In this document: positions 9,665 through 20,016 of the stretch, piece by piece
Numbering within the stretch: position 1 is the first letter of the stretch
Layout: the number at the start of each line of letters is the position of its first letter
NCBI GenBank assembly: GCA_013112585.1
Contig: JABFGH010000011.1
Coordinates: forward strand, 102,454-166,453
DNA from: Ignavibacteriota bacterium
GTDB lineage: Bacteria; Bacteroidota; Ignavibacteria; Ignavibacteriales; Melioribacteraceae
DNA: 64,000 nt
Reading direction: 5' to 3'
Position numbers and translations under genes: made by a program
Notes under the pieces: model-generated
What the model saw: only the letters and a program-made list of their open reading frames with translations
What the model was told of the DNA's origin: nothing
Databases searched by the model: none

Positions 9665-10984
9665 TTAATATCTGTAATAATCCGGCTTAAATGGACCATT
9701 AACTGTAACGCCAATATATTCAGCTTGTTCTTCAGTTAGCTTATCCAATTCAACACCAATTTTTTCAAGATGAAGCTCCGCAACTTTTTCATCTAAATGT
9801 TTCGGCAGCATATAAACTTTGTTTTCGTATTTGTCAGGATTATTCCAAAGTTCAATCTGTGCTAAGGTTTGGTTTGTAAATGAATTTGACATAACAAAAG
9901 AAGGATGACCCGTTGCACAGCCTAAGTTGACTAATCTTCCTTCAGCTAAAACAATTATTTCCTTTCCATCAACAGTATACATATCAACTTGAGGTTTAAT
10001 AACATCTTTTGTATCGCCGTAATTTTTATTCAGCCATGCCATATCAATTTCATTATCGAAGTGACCGATATTGCAGACTACGGTTTTATCTTTCATCAAT
10101 TTGAAAGCTTCGCCTGTTACAATATCTTTGTTGCCTGTTGCTGTCACAACAATATCAGCTTCCGGAACAGCGTCTAAAAATCTTTTAACTTCAAATCCTT
10201 CCATAGCAGCCTGCAGAGCACAAATAGGATCAATCTCACTAATCAAAACTCTAACACCAGCATTACGAAGTGATTCTGCCGAACCTTTACCAACATCGCC
10301 ATAGCCTGCAACAACCGCTACTTTTCCAGCCATCATTAAATCTGTTGCTCTTCTTAATGCATCAACCAATGATTCACGGCAGCCGTATTTATTATCAAAT
10401 TTAGATTTTGTTACTGAGTCGTTTACATTAATTGCGGGTACGGGCAGTGTTCCTTTTTCCACTCTCTCGTATAAACGATGAACACCGGTTGTTGTTTCTT
10501 CGGATAGACCCTTTATGTTTTTAACGAGTTCAGGATATCTATCTAACACCATGTTTGTTAAATCGCCGCCGTCATCAAGAATTAATGTAAGAGGCTTTCT
10601 TTCTTCGCCGAAAAATAATGTCTGCTCAATACACCAGTCAAACTCTTCCTCGGTCATACCTTTCCATGCATAAACAGAAATACCTGCATCGGCAATTGCC
10701 GCAGCAGCATGATCTTGAGTAGAAAAAATATTACATGATGACCAGGTAACTTCTGCGCCAAGTTCAATTAGCGTTTCAATAAGAACCGCTGTTTGAATTG
10801 TCATGTGCAGGCAGCCGGCAATTCGAGCACCCTTTAGTGGTTTTGATTCTCCGTACTCTTTTCTTAAGGACATTAATCCCGGCATTTCGGCTTCGGCAAG
10901 CGTAATTTCTTTTCTTCCCCAAGCTGCTAAGGAAATATCCTTTACTTTATATTTTATATACTCTTTTGTTGCTACTTCACTCAT
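9665..10984 (-). CDS. ahcY: Adenosylhomocysteinase
   Basis: Hydrolyses S-adenosylhomocysteine to adenosine and homocysteine, relieving product inhibition of methyltransferases. The 439-residue protein shows family landmarks: [15 protein letters not shown] near the N-terminus, the NAD-binding motif [10 protein letters not shown] near residue 223 and the C-terminal KPDYYRY that completes the NAD site of the partner subunit. Its start overlaps the metK stop by 4 nt (ATGA), implying translational coupling. Together the two genes form a SAM synthesis and recycling unit. Confidence 0.97.
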   Translation of the reverse strand: MSEVATKEYIKYKVKDISLAAWGRKEITLAEAEMPGLMSLRKEYGESKPLKGARIAGCLHMTIQTAVLIETLIELGAEVTWSSCNIFSTQDHAAAAIADAGISVYAWKGMTEEEFDWCIEQTLFFGEERKPLTLILDDGGDLTNMVLDRYPELVKNIKGLSEETTTGVHRLYERVEKGTLPVPAINVNDSVTKSKFDNKYGCRESLVDALRRATDLMMAGKVAVVAGYGDVGKGSAESLRNAGVRVLISEIDPICALQAAMEGFEVKRFLDAVPEADIVVTATGNKDIVTGEAFKLMKDKTVVCNIGHFDNEIDMAWLNKNYGDTKDVIKPQVDMYTVDGKEIIVLAEGRLVNLGCATGHPSFVMSNSFTNQTLAQIELWNNPDKYENKVYMLPKHLDEKVAELHLEKIGVELDKLTEEQAEYIGVTVNGPFKPDYYRY

Positions 10985-12135
10985 TTTTTATCCTTTGTTT
11001 TATTATACTTTACAAACTTATCAACTAAATCTAATTTTTCCCATGTGAATTCTTTTCTACCAAAATGACCATAAGAAGATGTTGCCTGATAAATTGGTGA
11101 TTTTAAGTTTAATCTTTTGATAATCCCTTTCGGTGTTAAGTCAACTTCTTTATTTATCATATCTGCAATTTCAGAATCGCTTATTCTTCCGGTGCCATTG
11201 GTATCAACAAAAATAGAAACCGGTTCTGCTACACCAATTGCGTACGAAACTTGAACCAAACATTCTTTTGCTAGTTTGGCTGCAACTACATTTTTAGCAA
11301 TATGTCTTACAGCATAAGTTGCGCTCCTATCAACCTTGGATGGGTCTTTTCCTGAAAAAGCTCCGCCTCCGTGAGGCGCCCATCCTCCGTAGGTATCAAC
11401 AATAATTTTTCTGCCTGTTACTCCGGTATCACCATGAGGTCCGCCAATTTCAAATTTACCGGTTGGGTTAACAAAGTACTTTGTTTTTTTATCGATGTAC
11501 TTTGCGGGAATAACTTTTTTAATAACATTTTCAACTACATCTTTTTTAATCTTACTTTGTTTAACGCCGCCATCGTGCTGTGTTGAAATTACAACTGCAT
11601 CAACCCTTATTGGTTTATGATTATCATCATATTCAATAGTTACCTGAGATTTTGAATCGGGTCTGAGGTATGGCATCAGTTTATTGTTTCGCTTCCTAAT
11701 ATCAGAAAGTTTTTTTACTAATTTATGAGCAAATACAATAGGCATAGGCATAAGCTCCGGTGTTTGATCGCAGGCATAACCGAACATAATTCCCTGGTCG
11801 CCGGCACCTCCGGTATCAACGCCCATTGCAATATCGGGTGACTGAGAATGGATTGAATTTAATACTCCGCACGATTCCGAATCAAATTTGTATTCAGCTT
11901 TTGTATAACCTATTTTTTTAATTGTGTCTCTCACAACTGTTTCAACATCAATATAAGCTTTAGTAGTAACCTCGCCGCCAACAATTACAAGCCCTGTTGT
12001 TACAAAAGTTTCGCAAGCAACTCTTGAATTTGGATCTTCTTTTAACATTGCATCTAGAATACCATCTGATATAGCATCACATACTTTATCGGGGTGTCCT
12101 TCAGAAACTGATTCGGAAGTGAATAAGTAACCCAT
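10981..12135 (-). CDS. metK: S-adenosylmethionine synthetase
   Basis: Makes S-adenosylmethionine from methionine and ATP. Signatures include [10 protein letters not shown] at residues 11-20 with the catalytic His, the [12 protein letters not shown] hexapeptide region near residue 110, and [17 protein letters not shown] near the phosphate site. The 384-residue length is standard. It is the first gene of the metK-ahcY pair. I looked for a SAM riboswitch in the 148-bp leader and saw none. Confidence 0.97.
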   Translation of the reverse strand: MGYLFTSESVSEGHPDKVCDAISDGILDAMLKEDPNSRVACETFVTTGLVIVGGEVTTKAYIDVETVVRDTIKKIGYTKAEYKFDSESCGVLNSIHSQSPDIAMGVDTGGAGDQGIMFGYACDQTPELMPMPIVFAHKLVKKLSDIRKRNNKLMPYLRPDSKSQVTIEYDDNHKPIRVDAVVISTQHDGGVKQSKIKKDVVENVIKKVIPAKYIDKKTKYFVNPTGKFEIGGPHGDTGVTGRKIIVDTYGGWAPHGGGAFSGKDPSKVDRSATYAVRHIAKNVVAAKLAKECLVQVSYAIGVAEPVSIFVDTNGTGRISDSEIADMINKEVDLTPKGIIKRLNLKSPIYQATSSYGHFGRKEFTWEKLDLVDKFVKYNKTKDKK

Positions 12136-12283
12136 TAATACCTCATTTTATAGAATAATTTGTAAATTTGAATTATATTTTTTAGCTAAACAATAAATTT
12201 AATTAATTCATTCCCTATTATCAAATAAAGTTGTGATCAAAAAAAATGGCTAATATGTTGAATTAAAATGGTTTAGGTGTATT

Positions 12284-13225
12284 ATGAAATTAAATAACCG
12301 GGTTACTGAATTACTTAGGATAAAATATCCAATAATTCAAGCCGGAATGGTTTGGGTTTCGGGATGGCGGCTCGCTTCGGCTGTTTCTAATTGCGGCGGT
12401 TTGGGGCTTATCGGCTCAGGTTCCATGAAACCTGATTTGCTTAGAGAACATATTCAAAAGTGTAAGGGTGCAACCGATAAATCATTCGGAGTTAATATTC
12501 CTTTACTGCGAGCTGATGTAGAAGACTTAATAGATGTGGTGATTGATGAAAAAATAAAAATAATATTTTCATCAGCTGGCAGCCCGGCAAAATATATTGA
12601 AAAATTTAAAGCTCATAATTGTACTGTTGTACACGTTGTATCGAGCATTAAACATGGTTTAAAAGCTCAAAGTGTAGGCTGCGATGCAGTAGTAGGCGAG
12701 GGTGTTGAAGCCGGCGGTCATAACGGTGCCGATGAAATAACAACCTTCGCTTTAATTCCGCAGCTTGCCGATGCATTGAATATACCGGTTATTGCTGCGG
12801 GCGGAATTGCAGACGGCAGAGGGGTATTGGCAGCATTGGTTCTCGGTGCCGAAGGGGTACAGATAGGAACGCGCTTTGCGGTTACTAATGAATCTTCAGC
12901 CAGCGAAAATTATAAAAAAGCTGTTTGTGAATCGGGTGATAATGGTACCACACTTGTTCTGAAAAAAATTGGTATGGCAAGAATGCTAAAAAATGAATTC
13001 AGCAAAAAAGCTATTGAACTTGAAAATTCCTGTGGAAGCATTGAGGAGCTAAGTAAATTACTTGGTTCAAAAAGAGAGAGGCTTGGAATTTTTGAAGGCG
13101 ACAATATTGAAGGAATGATGGAAGCCGGGCAGGGATCGGGACTTATCGAAAACGTAATTTCTGTTAAAGAACTTTTTGATGAATTGATTTCTGATTTCGA
13201 AAAAAGAAAAAGGGAGATGATGTAG
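12284..13225 (+). CDS. Nitronate monooxygenase / FabK-like FMN enzyme
   Basis: A TIM-barrel FMN protein of the 2-nitropropane dioxygenase family. The N-terminus PIIQAGMVWVSG, the His-containing VEAGGHNG at about residues 141-148 and the phosphate-binding AAGGIADGRGV at about 170-180 are visible. Members are either nitronate monooxygenases or FabK-type enoyl-ACP reductases; the sequence alone does not decide which. No fatty acid synthesis genes adjoin it. It is divergent from metK. Confidence 0.82.
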   Translation: MKLNNRVTELLRIKYPIIQAGMVWVSGWRLASAVSNCGGLGLIGSGSMKPDLLREHIQKCKGATDKSFGVNIPLLRADVEDLIDVVIDEKIKIIFSSAGSPAKYIEKFKAHNCTVVHVVSSIKHGLKAQSVGCDAVVGEGVEAGGHNGADEITTFALIPQLADALNIPVIAAGGIADGRGVLAALVLGAEGVQIGTRFAVTNESSASENYKKAVCESGDNGTTLVLKKIGMARMLKNEFSKKAIELENSCGSIEELSKLLGSKRERLGIFEGDNIEGMMEAGQGSGLIENVISVKELFDELISDFEKRKREMM

Positions 13226-13292
13226 AATATTCACAATTGGCAAAACCGAATATTATCAGAACTTTATTTTATAAATGCAATTTATGAGTAAA

Positions 13293-13313
13293 TTTAACTA
13301 TATTTTAGTTAAA
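13293..13313. promoter_or_regulatory. Perfect 8-bp inverted repeat ahead of the DUF6901-like gene
   Basis: TTTAACTA (13293-13300) and TAGTTAAA (13306-13313) are separated by 5 nt and end 20 bp before the start codon. It could be an operator or a leader hairpin. In AT-rich DNA chance is also possible. Confidence 0.3.
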
Positions 13314-13333
13314 CAATTTGGTTTAAAGGGAAT

Positions 13334-14053
13334 ATGTCACTATCGCAAATTAAAGAACAGCTTCTTTATTACAATTACCGATTTAGTTTTCCGAGCGGTA
13401 AGCAAAAGATATTTAACATCTATTTAGACCCGGTATCACTTGATGTTTTACGTGTACAAAGTGCAGCAAAACCGGAGTGGGCAAAACTGAATAAATTTAT
13501 GTGTCCTAACTGTCCCCTTGAAGCTGCCAGTCATCGTTACTGCCCGCTTGCCCTCAACCTGGTTGATATTGTCGATTTTTTCAAAAACATAAACTCTTAT
13601 GATAAAGTTGAAATTACTGTTGAAACTAAAGATAGATCATTCAAAAAGAAAACAGATGTTCAAGGCGGACTAAGTTCTATTATGGGAATTTTAATGGCGG
13701 GCAGCGGCTGCCCTATTTTGGGTAAATTAAAATCGATGGTAAGGTTCCATCTTCCCTTTGCTACAATTGATGAAACAGAAGTAAGGACAATTTCAATTTA
13801 TCTGTTGGCACAGTATGTTCAATATAAAAAAGGACTGGAGCCTGATTGGACGCTGAAAAAATTAAAAAAAATATATGCCGATATTGAAGTTGTAAATAGA
13901 AATGTTGCAGACAAGCTATCGGAATTGGAAAAGCATGATGCGAATGTAAACTCGGTTGTTATACTAAATAACTTTGCAGCTGCCGTTCATATTTATTTAG
14001 ATGATATGAATATTACTAAAGTTGAATCGTTTATTAAAGAGTTTATTGGGTAA
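13334..14053 (+). CDS. DUF6901-like protein with conserved cysteines
   Basis: I recognise the overall pattern of the DUF6901 family, whose function is unknown. The 239-residue protein has a beta-rich N-terminus, a cysteine cluster MCPNCPLEAASHRYCPLA (Cys57, Cys60, Cys70) that may bind metal, the motif GLSSIMGILMAGSGCPILGKL near 118-138, and a helical C-terminal half with QYKKGLEPDWTLKKLKKIY. There are no signal peptide or membrane helices. It is monocistronic between the NMO-like gene and the convergent broken nuclease gene. The family call is from memory and unverified. Confidence 0.65.
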   Translation: MSLSQIKEQLLYYNYRFSFPSGKQKIFNIYLDPVSLDVLRVQSAAKPEWAKLNKFMCPNCPLEAASHRYCPLALNLVDIVDFFKNINSYDKVEITVETKDRSFKKKTDVQGGLSSIMGILMAGSGCPILGKLKSMVRFHLPFATIDETEVRTISIYLLAQYVQYKKGLEPDWTLKKLKKIYADIEVVNRNVADKLSELEKHDANVNSVVILNNFAAAVHIYLDDMNITKVESFIKEFIG

Positions 14054-14137
14054 TGCAATTTCAATATGTGGATGTTCATTGGACTTAAACTTTTCAAAGT
14101 GATCAAAAATTTCTATTAAAATTTCATAATTTTTCAT

Positions 14138-15307
14138 TTAATCAATTTCTTTCTCATTCATGAATACTTTCTGTGTTCTCCTCAATTCCTCAACCAAAAC
14201 TTTTTCATCGGGCAGTTTTAATTTATACTCCGCAGCTAATACTTTATTCGCCAGTCCTTCAAGTGCATACTTTGCAACAGTACTATCTTTTTGTGCACAA
14301 AGTATTAAACCAACCGGAGGGTTTTCATCTTTGTTTGTCCAGTTCTCTTTTGCATAATTTAAGTACATGTGCATTTGTCCGGCATCGGCGTGAGTAAATT
14401 TTCCTACTTTCAAATCAATTACAACAAGGCATTTTAACTTTCATTGAAAAAAGAGGAGATCAATTCTATACCATTCTGTTCCAATTCGCAGCCTTTTTTG
14501 TCTTCCAATAAAAGCAAAATCACTTCCCAACTCAAGCAAGAAATTTTCTAAATGTTTGATTAATGCTTCTTCCAAATCATTTTCTGAATATTCATCTTTT
14601 AAACCCAAAAACTCTAAGATATAAGGATCTTTAATTCCTTCTTCCGGAGTAATCAAATCAGTCTTAATTGCCTTTTCACCTTTTTTTAACATTGCTGCTT
14701 TATTTTTTGAAAGCAGCGATCTTTCATAAAACTGCGAGGTTATTTGCCGGTTTAACTGACGCACCGACCAGCCGTTTCTTAATGTTTCTTTTTCATAAAA
14801 TACTCTTGCTTCAGCATCTTTAACGGTAATTAAACTAACATATTGCGACCATGATAGAGGAAAGTTTTTGGAAAGAACTTCAAAAACTGTTTTTGCATTT
14901 TGCTTTGCTACACTAACTTTTGCTGAAGATTTAACAGAGAGTGTCTGTATAATCTCTGATGTTTCCGGAGATTTACCAGACGGGGTCTGGCTAATCTTTT
15001 CCAAAGGATAAAACTCATAAAATTGTTTCATTAACTGCAAATTTTGGCTGGAGAAGCCTTTGCCATATTTTTTCTGTAAATCAGCAGATAAATTTACAAG
15101 AAGTTTATCACCGTAATAATCGGATCTTTCCATTCCGCGATATTCAAACTCCACAATTCGTTTGCCGATTAGCCAGTATGAAGTTGTAAGAATTGCATTT
15201 ACGGAAGCGGCAGAAAATTTACGGGCACTATCCAGCATAACCGTTATCTCAGAAAAAAGGTTATGATAATTTTTCTTAATAATTGTTTTATTTTTTTCTT
15301 TAACCAT
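14138..15307 (-). pseudogene. PD-(D/E)XK nuclease family (DUF1016/YhcG-like) gene with in-frame TGA
   Basis: The N-terminal part (14441-15307, 288 residues) has the DUF1016 N-terminal helical region (SYWLIGKRIVEFE, YGKGFSSQNLQLMKQFY, LSWSQYVSLI) and enters the nuclease fold at WYRIDLLFF. TGA at 14441-14443 then interrupts the frame. Reading resumes in the same frame with KLKCLVVIDLKVGKFTHADAG and runs to 14138. Related proteins continue as DLLFxHRxLxCLVVIDLK, so TGA replaces an Arg codon (CGA to TGA would suffice). The stop separates the first catalytic Asp from the IDLK element, so neither fragment has a complete active site. It may be a true pseudogene, a sequencing error or a recoded codon. 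Apart from the TGA the 390-codon frame is intact. Confidence 0.8.
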
Positions 15308-15677
15308 ACTTAAATAATTCTCTTACTTCAGTAATCTCTTTATCTATTTTAATTTTTGCAAGCCGTTAACATTGCCCCGTCTGGCTTATCTAATAACTTG
15401 CCGGCATAGTTAGTTCAAATAAAGGAGAATAAAACTTTTTTGGTTCACTTCTCTTTTTCACAAAATTATAAAACTCTCTTCGTTTTTAATTAAATAAAAA
15501 TAGATAAAGCACTTTAGATAACAAAATTACAGTTTAGTGTTCCTTCTAATTTTTCTCGTTTTGCCGCCATTAGATTATTAGTATTAGTTTTACCCCCCTC
15601 AGTTTTTATAATAGAATTTTATCAAAATTTCTAATTATTTTGACAATGACATTTTAATTATTTATGCGGGTTTCATT
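15308..15677. other. Intergenic region, no gene seen
   Basis: This 370-bp AT-rich gap separates the divergent nuclease pseudogene and an envelope protein gene. A TTGACA at 15639-15644 could be a -35 box, but no matching -10 is clear. I see no RNA gene or convincing small ORF. Confidence 0.5.
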
Positions 15678-16478
15678 TTGAAATATAAAATTCCTTTTTT
15701 GCTGTTCCTTTTTTTTACATCTACAATTTTAGCTCAAGATTTTGGATTAAAATTTTTTCCCGAGAAAAAAGTATTTGAAAGACATTATGCCGACGCTATT
15801 TCTCATCAGGTTTCACTTTCAAAACATTTTGAAAGCACGGAATGGTTTGCAAATATTGGTGTAAATATTCCGGTGTTTGATATAAGCTTATTTAAGTATG
15901 AAGTTCAGGCTTCCGCATCAACAACAATCTTTAATACAATAATAAAAACACCCGGGCACATTCAAGTTTATACTGTTGATTACCTGGTTGATTTCTATTT
16001 TGATACGAAGATAACAGAAGACCTTGCCGCACGTTTCATCTTTGGACATTTGAGCGCGCACTTTTCTGATGACGGAATTGTTGAATTGGGAAACAGCCCG
16101 ATAAGTTATGTGCGGGATTATATTGGTTTATCAGGACAGTATAAAATTAATCAGCTTAATGGAAAAATATATTTTACAGGGTTTTATAATTTTCATAACG
16201 AACCGCCGCGAGATAAACACTCAACTTTTCAAGTGGGTTTCGATGCCGGACATTATTTTCTTAAATCGTTAAAAGGATATTTTGCTTTTGACCTAAAAGT
16301 GAAATCGGAAGTTAATAACGGAACAACTCAAAGTTTTCAAGCCGGAGTAATTTTTCCCTCAGACCAAAGGTTTAAGTTTAGATTTGCTTATACTCATCGC
16401 CGCGGATTTGAGGAGCGGGGACAGTTGTATAATCAAAAGGATATTAAAAATTCACTCGGCATTTATATAGATTTTTAA
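15678..16478 (+). CDS. Secreted outer-membrane beta-barrel-like protein (DUF1207-like)
   Basis: A signal peptide (residues 1-19, FLLFLFFTSTILAQ) leads into a 266-residue protein of alternating aromatic and polar beta strands, as in small outer-membrane barrels. The pattern HLSAHFSDDG followed by SYVRDYIGL resembles DUF1207 proteins, where an H-x-S-x-H stretch precedes a conserved tyrosine-arginine strand. The protein ends with an aromatic residue (IYIDF), common for outer-membrane insertion. Translation probably starts at TTG; no in-frame ATG is suitably placed. It lies 2 nt before the next envelope gene. Confidence 0.6.
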   Translation: MKYKIPFLLFLFFTSTILAQDFGLKFFPEKKVFERHYADAISHQVSLSKHFESTEWFANIGVNIPVFDISLFKYEVQASASTTIFNTIIKTPGHIQVYTVDYLVDFYFDTKITEDLAARFIFGHLSAHFSDDGIVELGNSPISYVRDYIGLSGQYKINQLNGKIYFTGFYNFHNEPPRDKHSTFQVGFDAGHYFLKSLKGYFAFDLKVKSEVNNGTTQSFQAGVIFPSDQRFKFRFAYTHRRGFEERGQLYNQKDIKNSLGIYIDF

Positions 16479-16480
16479 TT

Positions 16481-17341
16481 ATGAAAAGAAACGTAATTAT
16501 ACTGCTGCTGCTTTTTACTTTCTGCGCAAGTTCCCAAAATATTTTTGCGCAGGAATGTAGCGTGGAACCCAACACTACTTTTTTCAATAAAAAAAACATG
16601 TCGCTTGTCGGGTTATCAAGTATTTATGCAGTCAGTATAGTTCACTCTTACTATATGTGGTGGCATAATAATTCACGGCAGTTTCATTTTTATAATAAGT
16701 GGGGCTGGTTCGATGAACCTTATGCTCTGGGTTTAGACCGTGTGGGTCATTTTTATACATCCTACTTTTTTTATCACACTCAAAAAAACTTACTTGAATG
16801 GGGCGGGCATTCTAAAGAATTTTCCCGCTGGTTTTCTGCCGGACTCGCGGCAGGGTTTGCGGTAATTATTGAAGTCGGGGATGGATTTTCTACATACGGC
16901 TTCGATCATAAAGATTTAATATTTAATTTAAGCGGGGTGGGTTACGGATTGCTGCAGGATTATTTTCCTATTTTGCAGAATTTCAGATTTAAGTGGAGTT
17001 ATGTTCCGCCCGGCGGTTATAAATTTCCCCCAAAGTTTACCGAGCATTACGACGGACACATCTACTGGTTAACTATAGATATTCATAATCTGTTCAAAGA
17101 TTCTTTTGGAAAGTATTTTCCTAAATTTGTTCAGCCGGCAATTGGTTTTAGTTTGGCAGATGAGGGCAGCCGAAGAGAGTTTGTAATTGGTCTGGATTGG
17201 AATTTTAATTTTCTGTTTGAAAACACCAATGAAGATTGGAATTTTCTTGGAAAAACGCTTGATTTGTACCACTTTCCAGCGCCCGGCATAAAGTATTCCC
17301 CATCACGCAAGCCGGAATACCGATTACTTTTGATGAATTAA
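16481..17341 (+). CDS. DUF2279-like predicted periplasmic/membrane protein
   Basis: It starts with a signal peptide (about 1-24, ending IFAQ). The body has a hydrophobic helix (SLVGLSSIYAVSIVHSYYMWW), a Trp/His-rich segment (WGWFDEPYALGLDRVGHFYTSYFFYH) and a second hydrophobic stretch (FSAGLAAGFAVIIEVGDGFS...GFDHKDLIFNLSGVGYG). This layout matches my memory of DUF2279, of unknown function. It begins 2 nt after the preceding barrel-like gene, so they are very likely cotranscribed and may act together in the envelope. Confidence 0.6.
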   Translation: MKRNVIILLLLFTFCASSQNIFAQECSVEPNTTFFNKKNMSLVGLSSIYAVSIVHSYYMWWHNNSRQFHFYNKWGWFDEPYALGLDRVGHFYTSYFFYHTQKNLLEWGGHSKEFSRWFSAGLAAGFAVIIEVGDGFSTYGFDHKDLIFNLSGVGYGLLQDYFPILQNFRFKWSYVPPGGYKFPPKFTEHYDGHIYWLTIDIHNLFKDSFGKYFPKFVQPAIGFSLADEGSRREFVIGLDWNFNFLFENTNEDWNFLGKTLDLYHFPAPGIKYSPSRKPEYRLLLMN

Positions 17342-17438
17342 TTTCTTATACTTAAAATCTTTTTTGTGAATTTTGGTAATGATAAAATTGATTTTTATTG
17401 CAATATTGTTTTATAACAGATTATAATTTTTAGGTTAA

Positions 17439-18593
17439 ATGAAGCGCATTTTAATATTAGGCTCAACCGGCTCAATTGGTATCAACACCTTGGAGGTAAT
17501 TAAAAAATTTCCAGATAAGTTTAATATCGAATCTCTTACCGTAAATTCCAATATCGACCTGCTTGAAAAACAAATTTATGATTTCAATCCCGCCAAAGTT
17601 GTAGTTAAAAATGTAAGTAAGGCAAAGGAATTAAAGGAGAGAGTTGGAAATAAATGTGAGGTTTTATCAGGCGAAGAGGGTTTAATAGAAATTACAAAAG
17701 ATGGAAATTATGAAGTGCTTATTTCCGCTCTTGTAGGATTTGCCGGTTTATTCCCCACAATTGAAGCAGTAAAATTGGGTAAGCGAATTGCGCTTGCAAA
17801 CAAAGAAACACTTGTAGTTGCCGGAGAAATTATTACGGATTTGGTGCAGAAGCATAATGCCGAAATTATTCCCGTCGATTCCGAACACAGTGCAATTTTT
17901 CAGTGCCTTGTGGGTGAAAAAGTAAGCGAAATTAGAAAACTGATCTTAACAGCTTCGGGCGGACCCTTCTTCAAATTGGATGAAAAAGAATTTAAGGGAG
18001 TTACAATTACCCAGGCATTAAATCACCCCAATTGGGATATGGGCGATAAAGTTACTATTGATTCCGCTACAATGATGAACAAAGGGCTGGAGGTAATTGA
18101 AGCACACTGGCTTTTTAATTTACCGCGCAAAAAAATTGACGTTGTCGTTCATCCGCAGTCTATCATTCACTCAATGGTGGAATTTATTGATGCATCAATA
18201 AAGGCGCAGTTAAGTACGCCGGATATGAAACTTCCAATTCAGTATGCGCTTTCATATCCTGAAAGATTAGAAAGCGAATTTGTTGAAACAAACTTTCCGC
18301 AACTGGAGAAGCTAACTTTTTATGAGCCCGATTTAACGAAATTTAAGTGCTTAAAATTAGCCTACGATGTTTTGGAACTTGGCGGTACAAATCCGTGTAT
18401 ATTGAATGCGGCTAACGAAATTGCCGTTGATGGTTTTTTGAAAGAGAAAATTAAGTTTAACCAAATTCCCGATGTTATTAGTGAATCGCTTGAGAACATT
18501 CGGAATCATACTACATTGGAGTTGGGCTCAATTTTTGAATGTGATGAGAGCACTCGGAAGTTTGCTCAATCTTTTATTAATAAGGAGTATTAA
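17439..18593 (+). CDS. dxr: 1-deoxy-D-xylulose 5-phosphate reductoisomerase
   Basis: The NADPH-dependent enzyme that commits carbon to the MEP pathway of isoprenoid synthesis. The N-terminal Rossmann motif GSTGSIG is at residues 7-13. The substrate and metal site shows DSEHSAIFQCL, LTASGGPF and NHPNWDMGDKVTIDSATMMNKGLEVIEA. The 384-residue length is typical. It precedes rseP by 5 nt, a pairing common in bacteria. The pathway also appears at 51.9 kb as ispG. Confidence 0.97.
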   Translation: MKRILILGSTGSIGINTLEVIKKFPDKFNIESLTVNSNIDLLEKQIYDFNPAKVVVKNVSKAKELKERVGNKCEVLSGEEGLIEITKDGNYEVLISALVGFAGLFPTIEAVKLGKRIALANKETLVVAGEIITDLVQKHNAEIIPVDSEHSAIFQCLVGEKVSEIRKLILTASGGPFFKLDEKEFKGVTITQALNHPNWDMGDKVTIDSATMMNKGLEVIEAHWLFNLPRKKIDVVVHPQSIIHSMVEFIDASIKAQLSTPDMKLPIQYALSYPERLESEFVETNFPQLEKLTFYEPDLTKFKCLKLAYDVLELGGTNPCILNAANEIAVDGFLKEKIKFNQIPDVISESLENIRNHTTLELGSIFECDESTRKFAQSFINKEY

Positions 18594-18598
18594 GTTTA

Positions 18599-19954
18599 AT
18601 GGATTATATTTTTTATTTCGGCGTAACAATTTTAATATTGGTTTTTGTTCATGAGTTTGGACATTTCGCCGCAGCAAAATTATGCAAAATGCGTGTTGAT
18701 GTTTTTGCAATCGGGTTTGGAAAAAGATTATTTGGATGGAATAAAAAAACCGGTTTTTCAACCGGCAACTTACCTAAAGATTATGACGGCGAGGGAGATA
18801 CAGATTATCGAATTTGCTTATTGCCGTTAGGAGGCTATGTTAAAATAGCGGGAATGGTAGATGAAAGTTTTGATACAAAGTTTAAAGACATGCCCCCAAA
18901 ACCCGATGAATTTAGAGCTAAGCCAACCTATCAAAAATTGTTTGTAATTACCGCCGGAGTTATGATGAACTTAACTTTGGCAATTGCAATTTTTGCAGGC
19001 ATAAATTTTTTCAAAGGCAAGCAAGTTGCTAAAACAACAACGGTAGGCTACTTAACGGAAAATTCCGCGGCTGCTGAAGCAGGTTTTGCTTCGGAAGATA
19101 AAATTGTTTCTGTAAACGGAAATGAAGTTAGTAATTGGGACGATGTTGTAAATCAGCTTCTTTTTGAAAATTTTGGCGATGAGATTAAGGTTGATGTTAT
19201 CCGCAATGGCGAAAAAGCAGTTTTAACAATTCCTCATAATACAGTCATTGATAATTCAGAAGAAGGGTTTTTCCTTCCTTTTGCTGAATGGAAACCTTCG
19301 GTTAGCGGAGTATTTGAAAACTCACCGGCAGAAGATGCGGGGTTCAAGAGTAACGATATTTTTCTTTCATTAAATAACATGCCTGTAAAAAGAAGTGCTG
19401 AAGTAATTGAGATTATTTCCTCAAACAGAGATACTGAAATTCCTGTTACTGTGTTGAGGGGAGCAGATACAGTAACAATAGCAGTAACCCCCGGGGCTGA
19501 TGGGAAAATTGGGATAGGTATTCAAGAAGCTTATACCGGACCGATTGAATATAAAAATTATGGAGTGTTTGCGGCAATTGGACAAAGCTTTAACAACATC
19601 GAGTACATTACAACTTTAACTTTTACAATGTTCAAAAAAGTAATTGTCGGTGATGCTGAATTAGGCAAAACATTCGGCGGTCCGGTTAAAATTGCTGATA
19701 TGGCGGTGCAGTCTGCAGAAAGAGGGGTTGAGTTTTTCTTAAACTTTTTAGCAATGCTTAGCTTAAGTTTGGCAATAATTAATATTATGCCTTTCCCGGT
19801 TTTGGATGGCGGACATTTTATAATAATTTTAATTGAAGGAATAATGAAGCGAGAGCTTCCGATTAAGATTAAAATAGCAATTCAAAATACAGGGTTTGTT
19901 TTGCTCTTAATGCTGATGGTGTTTATTATTTACAACGATATTATAAATCTCTAA
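18599..19954 (+). CDS. rseP: Site-2 intramembrane metalloprotease RseP
   Basis: An M50 zinc protease that cleaves membrane-anchored substrates such as anti-sigma factors. The zinc motif HEFGH is at residues 18-22 in the first transmembrane helix. Two PDZ domains lie at about 150-225 and 235-310. A transmembrane segment then leads to NIMPFPVLDGGH, which supplies the third zinc ligand, and a final hydrophobic helix ends the 451-residue protein. It is preceded by dxr. No sigma/anti-sigma pair lies nearby, so the substrate is unknown. Confidence 0.95.
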   Translation: MDYIFYFGVTILILVFVHEFGHFAAAKLCKMRVDVFAIGFGKRLFGWNKKTGFSTGNLPKDYDGEGDTDYRICLLPLGGYVKIAGMVDESFDTKFKDMPPKPDEFRAKPTYQKLFVITAGVMMNLTLAIAIFAGINFFKGKQVAKTTTVGYLTENSAAAEAGFASEDKIVSVNGNEVSNWDDVVNQLLFENFGDEIKVDVIRNGEKAVLTIPHNTVIDNSEEGFFLPFAEWKPSVSGVFENSPAEDAGFKSNDIFLSLNNMPVKRSAEVIEIISSNRDTEIPVTVLRGADTVTIAVTPGADGKIGIGIQEAYTGPIEYKNYGVFAAIGQSFNNIEYITTLTFTMFKKVIVGDAELGKTFGGPVKIADMAVQSAERGVEFFLNFLAMLSLSLAIINIMPFPVLDGGHFIIILIEGIMKRELPIKIKIAIQNTGFVLLLMLMVFIIYNDIINL

Positions 19955-20016
19955 AGATTTTCACGCAAAGTCCGCAATGAAAAAAAACGCAGAGACCGCA
20001 AAGGAAATATTTCCTA

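Noticed and set aside
12136..12283. Possible SAM riboswitch ahead of metK
   Set aside because: The leader is AT-rich with no multi-helix junction or recognisable SAM-I or SAM-II core on the minus strand.
13997..14137. 46-codon minus-strand frame directly after the nuclease gene stop
   Set aside because: It begins well (MKNYEILIEIFDHFEKF) and may be a gene remnant, but it runs into the convergent DUF6901-like gene and I recognise no family, so I do not list it as a gene.
14411..14443. TGA in the nuclease gene as a selenocysteine codon
   Set aside because: The aligned family residue is Arg, not Cys, and I see no selenocysteine insertion hairpin after the TGA.
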